Source of the DNA: Trichomonas vaginalis G3
Lineage: Eukaryota > Parabasalia > Trichomonadida > Trichomonadidae
Assembly: GCF_026262505.1 (NCBI RefSeq)
Contig: NC_067205.1
Coordinates: 13,330,001-13,394,000, forward strand
DNA: 64,000 nt
Direction: 5' to 3'
The notes under the pieces were generated by a model. The model saw only the letters and a list, made by a program, of their open reading frames with translations, was not told where the DNA came from and did not search any database. Position 1 is the stretch's first letter, and each line of letters begins with the position of its first letter. Of this stretch, positions 11,154 to 20,508 are shown piece after piece. A program made the position numbers and the translations under genes.

Positions 11154-11236
11154 GAAAGTCTGTCATAGCTTTCAATGATTAGCTCGATTTTAACGGAACC
11201 TTAAAATCGAGCATTGAAAAGTCTAGACAGACTTTC
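11154..11236. repeat. Hairpin (83 bases)
   Basis: GAAAGTCTGTC pairs with GACAGACTTTC at the base, and GCTCGATTTTAA with TTAAAATCGAGC at the top, with internal loops between. A smaller hairpin (AACTTTGTC/GACAAAGTT) follows at 11345-11366. Confidence 0.7.
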
Positions 11237-11457
11237 TATTTTGAATTTTCACATCAACATATCAAAAGAAAACCATTCTGTGAGTTCATACACACTATTA
11301 CTATACTTCATATGTTAAGAATAATAGGAACAATTTTGGTCGATAACTTTGTCTGTGGACAAAGTTCCCTTTTTTAACATATCTTTATTTTAATAACAAA
11401 AAAGTACACTGTTATTAGTGATTTATAATAACTTTTCTCAGATCAAAAATATTATAC

Positions 11458-11463
11458 TAGGGA
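11458..11463. repeat. Polinton target-site duplication, left
   Basis: TAGGGA, repeated exactly at 32229-32234. Six bases is the known Polinton/Maverick duplication length. Confidence 0.9.
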
Positions 11464-11636
11464 AGTAGTATATGTTGAAGGGTTTAGTGACTTTTTTTGT
11501 GACGTCTATATATAGATGAAGGTATATTTTCACATCTTCTATATATAGATGATATAAAAATTTTTCTTACGTTTTTTAAGTCATGAATTCGTAAGAAAGC
11601 GCGACATTATTAAATAAATTAGTAATAAATATTATA
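11464..11636 (+). repeat. Polinton terminal inverted repeat, left
   Basis: Matches the reverse complement of 32059-32228 with roughly 97% identity and two small length differences. It contains two copies of a TCTATATATAGATGA motif, so an internal short palindrome is part of the end. Confidence 0.9.
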
Positions 11637-11716
11637 TACTAAACACATTTTAAAAAATTAACATTAATTTTAAAATAATTTATTTTTTTATCTTTTATAA
11701 AAGAAGCTATATATAG

Positions 11717-12253
11717 ATGATGTCAGATATCCCGCGATTAATTAAACATCGTTTAAATCCTGAATGGGTTAAACTTCAGTTTAAAAATGAAGATTGTGAA
11801 TTATTAAATGAATATGAAAGCCAAAATAAGCTAATGAGGTATAAATATAATGATAAAGAATATTTAATTTCATGGAATCAATGGAGTCATAATCAAAGAC
11901 CTCATAAACGAGAAGAAGAAATTGAAAATAATGAAATGGAAATCATTGATGACATTAAAGAGGATGGTGTTCCTAAATTCTGTAGAAAAACCTTTAGAAC
12001 TAAGTTAGGAGCATATAAACGTAGAGTATTAAATCCTGAATATCTTAAACATCAATTTAAAAAGGAAGACTGTGAATTATTAAACGCTAATGAATATGAA
12101 AATGCTAAATCAAAACTGAGATATAAGCCGGATTATAAAGAAAAATTTATACAAAATATAAAACCTCTTGTTGATGATTGGAATAACACATACTTAAAGA
12201 AACCCCACAAATCAGAAGAAATAGGGGCGGCGACAAATTTGCCCAGCCAGTAA
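11717..12253 (+). pseudogene. Polinton gene with two internal repeats, interrupted by the MULE
   Basis: First open frame of the Polinton, starting at an ATG at 11717, of unknown function. It holds two copies of a motif of about 45 residues, seen as LNPEWVKLQFKNEDCELLN near residue 13 and LNPEYLKHQFKKEDCELLN near residue 110, so it arose by internal duplication. It is rich in Lys, Glu and Asn. The last codons are MULE sequence: the Polinton part ends at the 9-bp duplication at 12215-12223. No known domain was recognised. Confidence 0.6.
12215..12223. repeat. MULE target-site duplication, left
   Basis: GAAGAAATA, repeated exactly at 15134-15142. Nine bases is the usual Mutator duplication length. 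Confidence 0.85.
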
Positions 12254-12286
12254 AGTATTCAATTTTTTTTTTGCATTTTTTTTAAA

Positions 12287-12770
12287 GCTTCTTATCTTAA
12301 ATCATGGAATGTCTCAAAGACAAAAGTAGCATACAGCATGTAAAGCTAAAGAAAGATAATCATAATTAATACCTTAATTTTTAATATTACGCATTTTTAG
12401 GTGCAAAATTTAAAAACATTCTAATACAATAGAGCAGTTTCCAAAAGTAGCATACAGCATGTAAAGCTAAAGAAAGATAATCATAATTAATACCTTAATT
12501 TTTAATATTACGCATTTTTAGGTGCAAAATTTAAAAACATTCTAATACAATAGAGCAGTTTCCAAAAGTAGCATACAGCATGTAAAGCTAAAGAAAGATA
12601 ATCATAATTAATACCTTTAAAGTTTAAAATCTTGATTTTTTTTAAAATCAAATATTTATAACTTTAATACATACAGCTTAAACCTTATACTTGTTTTCTC
12701 TTGTGAGAAAGCAATCTTACAAAGCTAACAATCCTAAAAAAAAAGAATTAAAATTTAATAATTTAATCTA
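12287..12770 (+). repeat. MULE long inner inverted repeat, left arm
   Basis: Holds about two and a half tandem copies of a 121-bp unit, beginning CAAAAGTAGCATAC at 12321, 12442 and 12563. The right arm has one copy fewer, which accounts for the length difference (484 against 364 bases). Confidence 0.85.
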
Positions 12771-12942
12771 ACAAAATTTCTCTCTTTATCCTTTTGCACT
12801 CTTTATATGCAACTCAAATCCATCATATAATATTCCTATAATACTCTTGCCTCAAACAATGACGAACAAACTGCTATTCTCATTTAATTACAGACCAAAT
12901 CTATTCAAATTTCTGAATTTTTAATTTTCATTTCAATTTCAA

Positions 12943-14391
12943 ATGGAATTAGAAGAAGAAACTATCTTTACTGTTAAGGATCTTTGTAAATTTGGAGTTA
13001 AACAAGAAATACAAGCACAGTATGGATATGGTGAACGTGTCAGGAAAGAAAGATCTCAGATTTCATTCCACTGCAAATATCCAAAATGTCCTGCACATTT
13101 TAATGTTGCAATCTTGGATCAAAATAAATACAAACTAATCAAAATAGTTGAAGAACATGATCATTCCGCCCCAAATGACAAAAGTCAATATTCGTCTGTC
13201 TTTTATCGCAAATATTTAGAACATTACTTCCAAACAGATGACAATCAAAGAGCGATAGCACAGCTAAATGCATTCAAAGATCTTGAAATTCCTCTTACAG
13301 GTCCGTCCATTCCAGAGATGTACGCTCAAAAACCACGTGCAATCAAACGATTTGCAGAGAGAATACATGCTCTTCAAACTAGATATTCTCCTGACGATGT
13401 TGTGTCATTGCAAATCTTTGTTCAGACAGTACAAGAAGAATCTCCAGATGATCTCATTGCATTTGAAGTCTCAGACAATAATATGTGTTTCTATTACGCG
13501 CCTTTTGAAGGCAAAGCTTATGCGCATAGTATCAAGACATTTCATATAGACAGCACCTTTAAATTGTTGCGATCAAACATTCCATTGTATGCATTTACTG
13601 GCAAAATCAAAGATTTTCACATTTTCCCTTTTTTATATTTCTTTTGTCAACCAGACACTTATCAAAACATTCAAGTTTGCGTGTGCGCCTATCTCAGATG
13701 GGTAACAATTGAGCCAGAATACATTAGCATGGACTGTGCTCCACAGATAGCTCAAGCAATAGAAGAAAGCATTCCACAAGCTCAAATACTTTGGTGCGGA
13801 GTACATGTTCTTCGTGCAATTCTTCGCAAATCAAATAAGTTTTCTTCTCAAGAAAAATTTGAACAATTCTATAATTTGATGAAGGATTTAGTCTTCAAAT
13901 TAGATGCAGAACATGAGGAAGAAGCAAATGCTGCCTATGATCAAGTTCTGGAGTTGCTCGACACAGATCCAACAGCATCTCAATACTTTAACAGACAATG
14001 GCGTTACAACATATCAAGATGGATTGCTCGTGACAGGCGTGAAGGCGACGCAACTAACAATATTGCCGAAGCTCATTTTAGAACACTCAAACATGACTAT
14101 TTTCCTGATCGAAAAAATCTCAGAATTGATGATGTTATTATAGAAATTTATACAAAAGTGATACCATCTTTCGTTATCAAACTCAAAATTGATCAAAATC
14201 CATCAGATGACCATGTTATTAGGATCATGGAAAAAGCAACTAACGCAGAAATTGATGTAAAAAGACAAAGAAAAATCGAGAATATTTCAATGCTCAATAG
14301 ATTGCTCAATGCTGTTAGTGATGACTCAATAGATCCCACTAAAATATATCCTACCTTGAAAGTATTATTACAAAGAACTCATTTTATTTAA
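12943..14391 (+). CDS. MULE transposase
   Basis: 482 residues, uninterrupted. The N-terminus has a WRKY/FLYWCH-like zinc-binding pattern (C44, C49, H72, H74) for DNA binding. The catalytic RNase-H-like core shows the MULE signature: D203 in FHIDSTFKL, D264 in ISMDCAPQ, followed by CGVH (C285, H288), and E376 in TNNIAEAHFRTLK. These are the expected DDE residues in the right order and spacing, so the enzyme may still be active. Its ATG follows a run of TTTCAATTTCAA. MULEs of this kind are known from Trichomonas. Confidence 0.9.
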   Translation: MELEEETIFTVKDLCKFGVKQEIQAQYGYGERVRKERSQISFHCKYPKCPAHFNVAILDQNKYKLIKIVEEHDHSAPNDKSQYSSVFYRKYLEHYFQTDDNQRAIAQLNAFKDLEIPLTGPSIPEMYAQKPRAIKRFAERIHALQTRYSPDDVVSLQIFVQTVQEESPDDLIAFEVSDNNMCFYYAPFEGKAYAHSIKTFHIDSTFKLLRSNIPLYAFTGKIKDFHIFPFLYFFCQPDTYQNIQVCVCAYLRWVTIEPEYISMDCAPQIAQAIEESIPQAQILWCGVHVLRAILRKSNKFSSQEKFEQFYNLMKDLVFKLDAEHEEEANAAYDQVLELLDTDPTASQYFNRQWRYNISRWIARDRREGDATNNIAEAHFRTLKHDYFPDRKNLRIDDVIIEIYTKVIPSFVIKLKIDQNPSDDHVIRIMEKATNAEIDVKRQRKIENISMLNRLLNAVSDDSIDPTKIYPTLKVLLQRTHFI

Positions 14392-14406
14392 TTTTGATTT
14401 TAATTT

Positions 14407-14770
14407 TAGATTAAATTATTAAATTTTAATTCTTTATTTTTTAGGATTGTTAGCTTTGTAAGATTGCTTTCTCACAAGAGAAAACAAGTATAAGGTTTAA
14501 GCTGTATGTATTAAAGTTATAAATATTTGATTTTAAAAAAAATCAAGATTTTAAACTTTAAAGGTATTAATTATGATTATCTTTCTTTAGCTTTACATGC
14601 TGTATGCTACTTTTGGAAACTGCTCTATTGTATTAGAATGTTTTTAAATTTTGCACCTAAAAATGCGTAATATTAAAAATTAAGGTATTAATTATGATTA
14701 TCTTTCTTTAGCTTTACATGCTGTATGCTACTTTTGTCTTTGAGACATTCCATGGTTTAAGTTAAGAAGC
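14407..14770 (-). repeat. MULE long inner inverted repeat, right arm
   Basis: Reverse complement of the left arm with about one and a half copies of the 121-bp unit. It starts only 15 bases after the transposase stop codon. Confidence 0.85.
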
Positions 14771-15133
14771 TTAAAAAAAAGAAAAAAAAATGTAATAAAA
14801 TAAAAAATTTTTAGTATCGATAATCTGAAATATGTTGTTTACTTAAGCCGCGAGCGAAGCGAGGGGCTTAGTTTCGTAGTTTCATACAATTATTTTTCGA
14901 ATTTGTTCTTTTTGTCAACCGCGAGCGAAGCGAGTGGCTTTTTATTTTTTAAAATTTTTTTTTCTTTCTTACTTTTTTTCCCTTTACTTACAAATTTGAT
15001 AGTAACTTACCAAATTTCTCTATCATATAATAATAAATTAATCCATTTTTTGTTTCAAATCTAACACTTTACCTTTCTGACATGTAAACCTGTCACTTTT
15101 CACTTCACCTCACTGGGCAAGTTTGTGCCCCCT
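14771..15133. other. Right outer segment of the MULE
   Basis: Non-coding. It contains two copies of a GC-rich palindromic motif, CCGCGAGCGAAGCGAG, at about 14849 and 14920, and then AT-rich DNA up to the element's end. The left side has only about 60 bases in the equivalent position. Confidence 0.6.
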
Positions 15134-15142
15134 CGAAGAAAT
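15134..15142. repeat. MULE target-site duplication, right
   Basis: GAAGAAATA, the exact partner of 12215-12223. Confidence 0.85.
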
Positions 15143-15720
15143 AGAAAATGATGACACGTCTGATGAATTTTTCATTTATGAAGGTGATGTTTATAGATTA
15201 AATGAAAAGGCTTTATATAAAGATTATATACGGGGTAAGAAAAAATTAGATGAATTTTATAAAGCTTGTGTCTTGAATTATTAAAAATAAACTTCTTACG
15301 AAAAATTAAAACTTAGTTATATTTATTATTTTATTTTTTTTATTTTGTATGAAATGAGCGTCAAACTAACAACGTTAAAAAATTAGGATTCACAAACGAG
15401 GAAATAAAGGATATATTAGAGGAGGTAGGTTATGAAGTTAATAAATATTATTTAAGAAATTGTCAAAAATTTGCCGAGTTATTAAATGATTTAGATTATG
15501 ATGGAAAAATGAATAAAGATGATGTTATAAATTTCTTATATCCCACATCTGAAGAAGAAAAACCTAAAGAACCTGATGTTTTCCCTGAATATTATGAAGA
15601 ACGGATTAAAGATGATGAATAACAATGAAATTGAAAGACTGAAAAAAATAAGAGATGAAATAGATGAAAAATTAAGGAATTAAGAGAAGTTGAAAAATAT
15701 AATGAAAATGAAGTAGAGGG
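15143..15720 (+). pseudogene. Small Polinton gene remnants
   Basis: Codon-like AT-rich DNA with short acidic frames on the plus strand, including the far side of the gene hit by the MULE and a small frame of about 80 codons ending near 15622 with an EF-hand-like look (DLDYDGKMNKDD). The frames are broken, so I give only the span. Confidence 0.4.
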
Positions 15721-15724
15721 TTTA

Positions 15725-16459
15725 ATGAATATCCCAGCTTCAGAATCAGAAGTTCAGAAATCTCATGAAGAAAGATATAAAAATTATGTCTCAGAATCAA
15801 CACAAAATTTATTAGATGGTGAAATAGACGAAACACTTTCAGAAGAAGGTACTAAATTTATTCGTAAACATAAGTTACAATTTATTGATAATGAAGAATA
15901 CCCCTGTATCCTACTTTCACCACCTTTAGATTCCGAAAAATTCAAAAAAGCTCTTAAAAACGTAACTTATGCAACTAATACAATTAAGAAAGAAGATCAT
16001 GATATTTACACAAATTATTATTTAAATAAATGCACAGGTGTTGATAAAGTTTTTGATTTATTAGATAAAATATCAAAAGAAACCATTGGAACCTATAAAA
16101 TTTTGTGTGATTGCGGTTTCATTGTTGAAGATACCAATAATGTTTCATATGAAAGAACAGCACCGAAGGAAGACGAAGTTGAAAGGTCTATACCATTCGT
16201 TATTAAGAACATAAAAGATATGAAAACTTATAAACATTATATTTATTCATTTATTTCAGAAAAAATGGAAGCAACCCATAAAACATCTTCTCATCATTTT
16301 ATAGCTATTCATACATTCCTTTTCAAAGTTGTGAAATTAAATAAGACAGGAATTAGATTTAATGTATCAGGGTACGCATTCTTGAGTAAATTAAAATGTA
16401 TTCGTCACGTCGCAGATGATAAAAATTTATGTGTTCTTAATTCATTTTATGGGCTTTAA
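15725..16459 (+). CDS. Polinton protein of unknown function
   Basis: 244 residues from an ATG at 15725. The N-terminal part is acidic and probably helical. The middle has a cysteine pair (CDCGF) and the C-terminal third is basic and histidine-containing (TSSHHFIAIHTFLFKVVKL). No known domain is obvious. It lies directly upstream of the polymerase gene with a 49-base T-rich gap, so it could be an accessory replication protein or a terminal-protein-like factor; that is position-based inference. Confidence 0.5.
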   Translation: MNIPASESEVQKSHEERYKNYVSESTQNLLDGEIDETLSEEGTKFIRKHKLQFIDNEEYPCILLSPPLDSEKFKKALKNVTYATNTIKKEDHDIYTNYYLNKCTGVDKVFDLLDKISKETIGTYKILCDCGFIVEDTNNVSYERTAPKEDEVERSIPFVIKNIKDMKTYKHYIYSFISEKMEATHKTSSHHFIAIHTFLFKVVKLNKTGIRFNVSGYAFLSKLKCIRHVADDKNLCVLNSFYGL

Positions 16460-16508
16460 AAAATAAACTTTATTTTTATTTATTTTTTAATTTTTTATTC
16501 TTACATAA

Positions 16509-19500
16509 ATGAACAAAAACGGAACAGCTAAAATGAATGATAATCAAATTAGAGCAGAAGGTAGAAGGTTATTTAAACGCTTCTATAACATTCCTGATGG
16601 TGTTAATCCTAAAACTCGTAGAAGCTATTTAAATGAAGCAATAGATGCATATGAAGGGTTTGACATTTCATCAGAAAGTGAGAGATTAGCGAGAATGTTA
16701 AATGTTAATATTGATTTCTATTATTGTGATCCTCAACCAGAAGACGTGGACATAAATAAGGTAGACTTTCCATTAGTGGAATCAATAATGATAGATCCAG
16801 AATTTGAAACAGTAAATATTTTATTAACACAGAGTCCATGTGGAAAACTTCACGCTGACAGAATAACAGACGTTGAAGCACTCACCGGCTATAAAGTTTG
16901 TCCATATTGTAAAGAAGAAGTTTATTCTATCCGTGATGATCCAGAAAGGAAAAACCAAAGAAGATTTTTAAAGCATTGTGAGAAATGTAAAGAAAATAAT
17001 GGAAGATTAATTCAAGACGTTCAATTGCAAAAGACCCAGCAACCATATGCACCACATATTACGAAACAGAAGATATATCAGTGGTTATTAGCTCACAATT
17101 TGCAGAAATATTATAAACCGACAAGATATTATATTACTTTTGACTTCGAAACATTAGAGACTAAAGAAGAATTACAACTTTCTGAGTGTGCAACTTTGAA
17201 CGCTTACTTAAAACCATTCATGGTATCATCAACGGTTAAATTAAATGATAAAACGTATACGAGGAATTTTTGCTTAACTTCGAGTGATTCTTTTATTTCT
17301 GATTGGATTGAGTTTTTATTTTCAACCTGTTCATTAGTTGTTGAATCAAATATTGAACAATATGAAGAATTAATGAAGCCGCAAACGGCGGGGACTTTGT
17401 CCCATACATTAAATGAAAAACAGAAGGAAGCATTTAAAGAACTTCTAGATGAGGAATTCAATAAAGTGAATATCATAGGTTTTAATTCGGGAAAGTTTGA
17501 TTTAAATTTAATTCTTCGTGATTTAAACACTGCAAAATGGAAAATAAAATCAATGCTGGGTTCATCTTCACAATTTAAGCAAATCATTGTAAAGAAAACA
17601 AACGTTCCATATGAATTGAGATTTATTGACATCAGAAATTATATAGCGGGTGGGACATTAGACCAATTCACTCAAGATTTCGGAAACAATAAATCACGTG
17701 TTAAATCCTTTTTCCCTTATCAATTCATCACGTGGGAAATTACGAAGAAGAATTATATAAAGTGGAACCATTCATCAAGATTCATTTTATTCAGCATTAA
17801 CTCAAGAAACTATATCAGATAGTGATTATCAAATATATCTCAATGATGCTAAAAATTTAAGAATAGATTAGAATATTTTATTCATTATTGCAATAAAGAT
17901 GTTGAAATTATGATTGACCCAATCGATAAAATTATTGAAGAAACATTTGTTTATAAAATTGACATGCTTCATAATCTTTCTTTATCATCGAATGCTTCAA
18001 TGATTCGTTACGCTTTAGCATATAAAGACTTTAATCCTAATGAAAAATATCCTGAGGAAGAGATAGAATCAAGTTTTGAATTAACGAAAAAGTATTGGAA
18101 ATATAAAATTGAATCATATAAGAAACAAGATGAAAAAGCAGAAAGAGATACTAAAAATAATGTTTCAATGGATGATTTTCAATACTATCACGATTTAATC
18201 CTTTCATCTAAATGCAAAATGTGTGGTAAAGCGTTTACATATGCAAATAAACCAACATTGGATAGAATCGATAATGAAAAACCACATACCAAAGAAAATT
18301 GTCAGTTAATGTGTTGTTATTGCAATGTCGTAAAATCAAATAAAGATGAAGATGTTCAACGTTTAAGAATCAATTTAAGAAATTATGCATTAAAAAATAA
18401 TTTACCAATGACTTTAGATTCAGTTGAAGCTTATCACATTCTCCGTAATGGAATTACTGGTGGTCTATCAAATGTTCAACATCGTGTTAATCTTAAAGGA
18501 ATCACGCACATTAATAAACTTTCATATAGTCCAGAAACTAAAACTGTATCAAATGAGGACACTTCCAACATCATGACTCATTTCGTTGGTGTTGATTTTA
18601 ATTCATTATATCCTTCATCATTTTCATCTAATCCTCATGATTTCATTCAATATACTGACCATAAAATGTATATGCCGGGAAGATTGAATGGTGTTATCAT
18701 TTGTGATACAGCAACAAAGAAAGCAAAAGCACTGGGAATAATTAAGAAGAAAAATACTTTATTCGTGGCTGAAGTAAAGGGTCACATTGATGAAAAATAC
18801 ATTAATGATTACATAAACTTTTTACCGATAATAAGAAACTTAGATATTATCACAGATGAAAAAACAATTGGCAGTTTTATGTATAATTACATGAAATCAA
18901 ACAATCTACCAGTTGACCAGAAACAGAGGAAATTAACTCAGTTAGCATCAACACACAACCAATATCAACCATTTTCTTCTTATTATCTTTGGTATCTAAT
19001 AGACAGATTTCATTTTATCATCGATGATATTCAATCAATTTTAACATTTACGAAAAACACTTGTTTTAATGAATTTGCGAACGAATTTATGAACGAAAGA
19101 CAAAAGGCTGAATTAGAAGGAAATAAAGGAAAAAGTTTATTTTGCAAGATTTCACTTAATGGATCATATGGTTACGATGCAATGAATACGCAAAATTACG
19201 CAAAGACTAAAATAATGAATGCACAGAAGGCACGCGTTGCATGTATGTCAAATAAGTTTAAAAACATAAGAGAAATAGGTGAGATACATATCAAGTGATG
19301 CTTAAAGATAGATTTTATAGATGTGATACATGTTTACAAGAGGCATTCTTCACTTTAGATAATGCTAAATACTGGTATTTGGTTTTCATTTATGATTTTA
19401 TGTATAAATGCATGAATGTTAATCGTTTTCATTTCATTGAAGGTGATACTGATTCATCTTATTGGGCAATCGCTGGCGACCCAAATCTTCCTAACACTCA

Positions 19501-19972
19501 AGCATTTCAAGCAATTGTTACCGATAAACAATTTTATGATAAAAACATTTTCAAATTCGCACCATTTGATTTCTTCTGTTTTGATGAGAAATTTAAACCT
19601 AAATTAAAGAATAAAGCTGAAGAAAAAGCACATGAGAAGAAGTTATTGGGTTTAGCAATTGAGAAACAAGGTGATAACATGGTTGCTTTATGCCCTAAGT
19701 GTTATACATCATTCAACGGTTCAATTGATGGAAGTGATTTTAAAAAGATTGCACAAAAAATGAAAGGTGTTAGTTTACGACAAAATAAACAATTAACACC
19801 TAAAAATTATTTGGATATAATAAATGATAAAGTGATATTTGATGGTCAGAATATTAATTTACAACTTAAAAACGGGTCAATGACTCGCTTAACAATCGGT
19901 AAGACTGCATTAACAGGAGCACACACTAAGGCTGTATGTTGTGAAAATGGATGTTGTATGCCATTTATTTAA
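16509..19972 (+). pseudogene. Protein-primed DNA polymerase B (Polinton pPolB), broken
   Basis: The replicative polymerase of the element, about 1,150 codons of coding span, broken in about two or three places. Exonuclease motifs are visible in order: DFET, then IIGFNSGKFDLN, and a later YCNKDVE. Polymerase motifs follow: DFNSLYPS (motif A) near 18595, LNGSYGYDAMN (motif B), GDTDSSYW (motif C) near 19445, and a KMKG element near the end. A zinc-binding cysteine cluster lies near the N-terminus (CPYCKEE). Between exonuclease and motif A is an HNH-like zinc nuclease module (CKMCGKAF, PTLDRIDN, then NCQLMCCYCN) at about 18211-18350. The family primes replication from a protein at the inverted repeats. 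Confidence 0.9.
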
Positions 19973-20028
19973 TACAATTTAAAAACGTAGGGGTTGAGTC
20001 ATGAATTTAAAATTTTATTTTTAATAAA

Positions 20029-20481
20029 ATGCCACAGAAGAGACAAAAGGAACCGAATAGATTTATACCAAATGGTTTTAACTTTCAGATTCCAAATAAT
20101 CAACCGCAACGAATTTTTCAAATCCCACCACAGCATCAACAGCAGCAACAACGACCACCACCACAACGTCAACGGAGAAGAACATTCACCCCTGAAGAAA
20201 GAAATTTCAATAATTTGATGCGTCAACAAAATCAAGGTTTGAGATTTTATCCGGGCAGTAATGGTATACATATAAGGCATCCAAATTTAGATAGAAGATA
20301 TACCGCTGAGATTCATATTTTACCTAATAATACGATTAATTTTGCTGGATTTTATGATCATCATCAGGAAATCTGGACTCCACCATTTGATACCGTTTTA
20401 GAAGGAGGAACCGTTAATGATGCGATTCAATATGTAAATAATGGTTTTGATACTATGATTCAAAGAGGTGGGCACCATTAA
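20029..20481 (+). CDS. Polinton basic, glutamine/proline-rich protein
   Basis: 150 residues. The first third is a low-complexity tract rich in Gln, Pro and Arg (QHQQQQQRPPPQRQRRR), then a compact region with YTAEIHILPNNTINFAGFY and a histidine-rich tail. The arginine-rich part suggests nucleic-acid binding. No family recognised. The start follows an AATTTTATTTTTAATAAAATG context. Confidence 0.5.
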   Translation: MPQKRQKEPNRFIPNGFNFQIPNNQPQRIFQIPPQHQQQQQRPPPQRQRRRTFTPEERNFNNLMRQQNQGLRFYPGSNGIHIRHPNLDRRYTAEIHILPNNTINFAGFYDHHQEIWTPPFDTVLEGGTVNDAIQYVNNGFDTMIQRGGHH

Positions 20482-20489
20482 AACATTTA

Positions 20490-20508
20490 TTTTATTTTTA
20501 TATAAATG
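20490..20508 (+). promoter_or_regulatory. Polinton gene promoter motif (T-rich tract plus TAAATG)
   Basis: TTTTATTTTTATATAAATG directly at the integrase start. The same arrangement, a T-rich tract, a few bases, then TAAATG or a close variant, precedes most genes of the element on both strands: for example at 16509, 20029, 22536 (-), 22748 (-), 22941 (-), 25529 (-), 27448 (-), 28622, 30167 and 30902. It differs from the host initiator and recalls late promoters of poxviruses. Confidence 0.6.

Larger units (their letters stand above)
10310..11457. repeat. Block of diverged repeats
   Basis: A segment beginning with a run like TTTTAATAGCAG and ending about 75-100 bases later at ATCAAAAATATTA recurs at about 10374, 10939 and 11388. 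A second motif, TGTCAAAAAATTGAGAG and variants, recurs at about 10319, 10618 and 11049. The copies are diverged and unequally spaced. No gene is visible. The block ends at the Polinton target site. Confidence 0.5.
12224..15133. mobile_element. Mutator-like (MULE) DNA transposon nested in the Polinton
   Basis: A 2.9-kb element with exact 9-bp duplications. Its outermost ends share an imperfect inverted repeat (ACAAATTTGCCCAG on the left, CTGGGCAAGTTTGT on the right). Further in is a much longer inverted pair, 12287-12770 and 14407-14770, containing 121-bp tandem repeats. Between these arms lies one intact transposase gene. The right end has about 360 bases outside the long arm that the left end lacks. 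It landed in a Polinton gene, so it is younger than the Polinton. Confidence 0.85.

Noticed and set aside
12321-12620. 121-bp direct repeats as an independent satellite
   Set aside because: They are part of the MULE inverted arms and recur in reverse at the other end.
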